64,000 bases of DNA, taken from positions 868,001 through 932,000 of the forward strand of contig CP114119.1 of NCBI GenBank assembly GCA_029959195.1. Direction: 5' to 3'. The position numbers and the translations under genes were made by a program. Source of the DNA: Dictyophora rubrovolvata. Its lineage: Eukaryota > Basidiomycota > Agaricomycetes > Phallales > Phallaceae. Under the pieces are notes generated by a model. It did not search any database, was not told where the DNA came from, and worked only from the letters and a program-made list of their open reading frames with translations. Each line of letters starts with the position of its first letter. Positions within the stretch are counted from its first letter, which is position 1. Of this stretch, positions 61,377 through 64,000 are shown piece by piece.

Positions 61377-63224
61377 GTTTGGGCCTTTACAGTGAGCTAT
61401 TCGGACACGAGAGATTTTGGATAAATTCCAGGCGAAAGGGACTCATTTTTATAAACTCCTCCCCCTCCCCCTAGTCGAAACTGTGCGACTTCGTGAGATA
61501 TTGAGGGTTTTGTCGGGTTAAGGACATCAACTTGGAATGACTTCAAATTCAAAAGAACACAAGCCGGCAGCAAGGGGGAACAAAGATGATCATCCGGGAG
61601 GAGAATTCGTGTTCCTTGCGTCTAGACATTTGCCGTTGACACATTCTGTCAAATGTGAGAACCCGGTCAAAGATGTGTGCCTTGAATTCCGTGTTAAGAA
61701 TGCTGGACCGCGCGTTGAAAGCAAAGGGGAGTATGCTTTTTGAGTCTTGAAAATGGCCAAGGTGGACAAGTAAAAATAAATCTTGCAATGTCGAACAAGG
61801 GAATTCCAATTAGGGCTAGATCATAGGTGGAGCTCACTTGAGATCTTAATACATCGGAAATGAATCAAGATAACCTTTCTTCATTAAATCACTATATATT
61901 GGGATAAAAAGCGGCGCTAGAAGTGTTAACCTTGCTTTAATTATTTAATGAATTAAAAAAAAAACAGGACCAACCTTCGATCCCGTTTACTGCGCATAGC
62001 TTCCTTTACGTCAGACGTTTCTTCTGATAACAAAACCTCCACTGTCATTATATTCAATGCAAAGTCAAGAGTCCCTAGGTCTCCTTCAGAATGAGGTATC
62101 CCCAATGCAGTCTTGAACCGTGAAAATGGACAAACCTTCGAGGGATAGCCGGACATTCCTGAACCCAGCTGTCAAAGAGAAACAACTTCCACAGTCTGGA
62201 ATTCCGAAAGAAATCATTTACGGAACTGTTCAGAACTGTTCTGATGAAGAATTATTGTTCGAGTTTCATGTCAAAATTCTGGTGAGAAAGAAATTGCCAT
62301 ATAAATTTGAATGAGATAGTACAGCATCATGTTAGCGCTGTTGAACGGAAGCTACCTCGGATAGTGCGCCATGTTGATGTCGGAAGGAGGGGTGCTGGGA
62401 CCACTGAACGACCGCCATTTAAGACGTCCATTCAAACTATTTCTTGTATTTGGATCGAATTGCCAGTCATGATGGCTGAACGTGACAAATGTTGAGGACA
62501 TGTTCCCGATACCGAAGTCAATATCATGTCGCAGTCAGGTTGTGAGCTGTCCACATTGTCAGATTTCTAGTTCGGGTATCAAAAGGCAGTAGTAAACATT
62601 GAATGGTCGGGAAGAAGTGGATATTATTATCCACCAGTGCCAAAGACACATGAACCGCGGTTTGCCAATCAGCATGAGGAATTCAAAAGGGATTAGTACC
62701 GAGCGTGAGCACTCTATCCGGTCCTATTATTGCCGTAGTCCAAATATATTCTAGCTCGTGAGCATACCAAATCCAAGCCCCTCAAACAAAACGATTTGCG
62801 ATAGAAGAAAAGGCACAAAGCTTACCATAAAGACTTTTACATCTGCTCCTCCACAAGCCAGAACCCCATTTCAAGGCACGACATACAAAAGTCGGAGTTG
62901 GACGTGTACTATCGCAGGAACCATCTCTAGTACATGTAGTGAGCTCTATTGAGTATTGAGCAGCTGCGAAAAGGCTATCTGGTTGCACAAATTGAAGATT
63001 GACTGGTTGGGATGACAAAACAAGGGACAATTCCGTTCAGGCTGCTGACAAAACCAAGTTCAACATATTAATTAAAATTAATAAAAGATGCGGCCAAGTG
63101 TAAACTCTGTATACGGTCTTTATATGCATTTGTTGTATACCCAGCGCTCTTTCACATTATGTTTTCATACATCATCTGTAAAAAAGAACGATCGCGACTA
63201 CCGCTGTGGCTGGCCGTCTGTCTA
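61377..63224. other. Intergenic between copper radical oxidase and GET3
   Basis: Short plus-strand frames at 61537..61743 and 62120..62314 both contain an EF[RH]VK-like word and are Lys-rich, but neither has a recognisable domain and the likeness may be chance. No RNA gene or transposon seen. Confidence 0.35.
61446..61453 (-). promoter_or_regulatory. TATA box of the copper radical oxidase gene
   Basis: TATAAAAA on the minus strand about 70 bp upstream of the ATG at 61376, next to a C/G-rich run. Position and sequence fit a core promoter of a strongly regulated secreted enzyme. Confidence 0.5.
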
Positions 63225-64000
63225 CTAGTGTTGGTCTGGCGGGACATAAGGTTCGACAAGCATACGTGAGAATTGCTGCAACTTTTCCGGTCCCCGTACT
63301 TCTTCGGTCAACAAAGGAAGAAGTACAATGTGAAAGAATTCGTCATAAAGTTCATGTGCCTCCGCAAGATACTTTTGCTGCATTTTGTATCGTACCTGAC
63401 AGTGTTCGCAATTCGATCCTATGAAGAAATAAAAAGGTACAAGGTTTGAAATTTGATAAGTGGATGGAACTTTATCCGAAGTTTAATCATGAAATATCGA
63501 TCTTACCTTTTTTGGGGAATAGGAGTTGGTTCACCACGATGTTATGGGTGTCAATCTCGTAAGCGGTTAGTTCTTGAACTAATCTTTCTGTTTCATATAA
63601 CGAAAGGAACTCGGATATGCAAACGCAAACGAATGTGGTTTTTTCCTTTATAAATAAATTCGGGTCAGCCATAGATAAGAAACACAAGTCGGCTCATACC
63701 GGATCTTTGAACTGAGAGTTGACTTCGGTAATGACCTCTCGCATATTCTCCAATTTGGCAAACATATCTTCCTGTGAAGTCGGAGCACCCATCATCGCCG
63801 ACATCTAAAAAGCAAGATTTTAGAATGACTGTACACAGGAACAGAATCCAACAAACCAAACCTGGTTGATCATGGGACCGAAACGACTCCCTAGCGTGCT
63901 TAATTTACCCAACGCTTTCTCAAGGACAGAAGGAAAAGAAAGAAATCGTAAAGTGTGACCAGTTGGTGCGGTGTCAAAAACTATGACAGAGTATTCCATT
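63225..64000 (-). CDS. GET3: GET3 / ASNA1 ATPase, C-terminal part (5' end outside window)
   Basis: Exons 64000..63862 (continuing beyond the window), 63804..63700, 63645..63507 and 63418..63225. The visible part has [20 protein letters not shown] (the switch II region of this ArsA-type ATPase), [27 protein letters not shown], and the CxxC pair in [16 protein letters not shown], which co-ordinates zinc at the dimer interface. The end is [15 protein letters not shown]. The protein takes newly made tail-anchored membrane proteins to the ER. The nucleotide-binding P-loop lies outside the window. The frame is intact over all four visible exons. Confidence 0.95.

Noticed and set aside
1-64000. A dedicated novel multi-gene system (defence-like or biosynthetic cluster)
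   Set aside because: Neighbouring genes belong to unrelated housekeeping or dispersed accessory families. No backbone synthase, transporter or regulator set accompanies the methyltransferases or the oxidase.

Overview
This looks like nuclear DNA of a filamentous basidiomycete, probably an agaricomycete. Almost every gene is split by short introns of about 50-60 bp with GT(A/G)NG donors. The gene set is eukaryotic and fungal: a SWR1 subunit, a GID/CTLH subunit, a mitochondrial ribosomal protein, GET3 and chorismate synthase. A WSC-domain copper radical oxidase of the kind known from wood- and litter-decay fungi points to the same group. No transposon ORF, rRNA, convincing tRNA or CRISPR array was seen. 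All exon boundaries below were read by eye from splice consensus and reading-frame continuity; there is no transcript evidence.

Left part (1-17 kb): a truncated two-lobed SAM methyltransferase; a YL1/VPS72 homologue with a very long Pro-rich centre; a type-B carboxylesterase; a complete paralogue of the first methyltransferase on the opposite strand; an aminoglycoside-phosphotransferase-like (APH-like) gene beside a decayed relative; a kinase with HGD in place of HRD; and a DUF427 gene.

Middle (17-44 kb): gene-poor. About 10.6 kb (16.7-27.4 kb) and 6.4 kb (28.9-35.3 kb) show no recognisable gene. They flank a FYVE zinc-finger gene, and the mL38 (MRPL38/PEBP-fold) gene follows. From 38.9 to 42.7 kb lies a gene graveyard: a collapsed third kinase copy, two groups of unidentified coding-like segments, and a frameshifted cutinase.

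Right part (44-64 kb): densely coding. It holds RanBPM/Gid1, a second kinase (HND), an Asn/Ala-rich secreted protein, a SAP30-like Sin3-binding protein divergent from chorismate synthase, a protein of unknown function ending in a Trp/Cys-rich motif, a 17-exon copper radical oxidase with four WSC domains, and the 3' part of GET3.

Functionally this is ordinary housekeeping (chromatin, ubiquitin ligase, shikimate pathway, tail-anchored protein insertion, mitochondrial translation) mixed with lineage-specific accessory families (kinases, APH-like, methyltransferases, cutinase, copper radical oxidase). Several accessory families have both intact and decayed members here, which suggests local gene birth and death. 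I did not find a coherent novel multi-gene system. The most unusual items are the HGD/HND kinase family with its remnant, the two-lobed methyltransferase pair and the unidentified coding-like segments.
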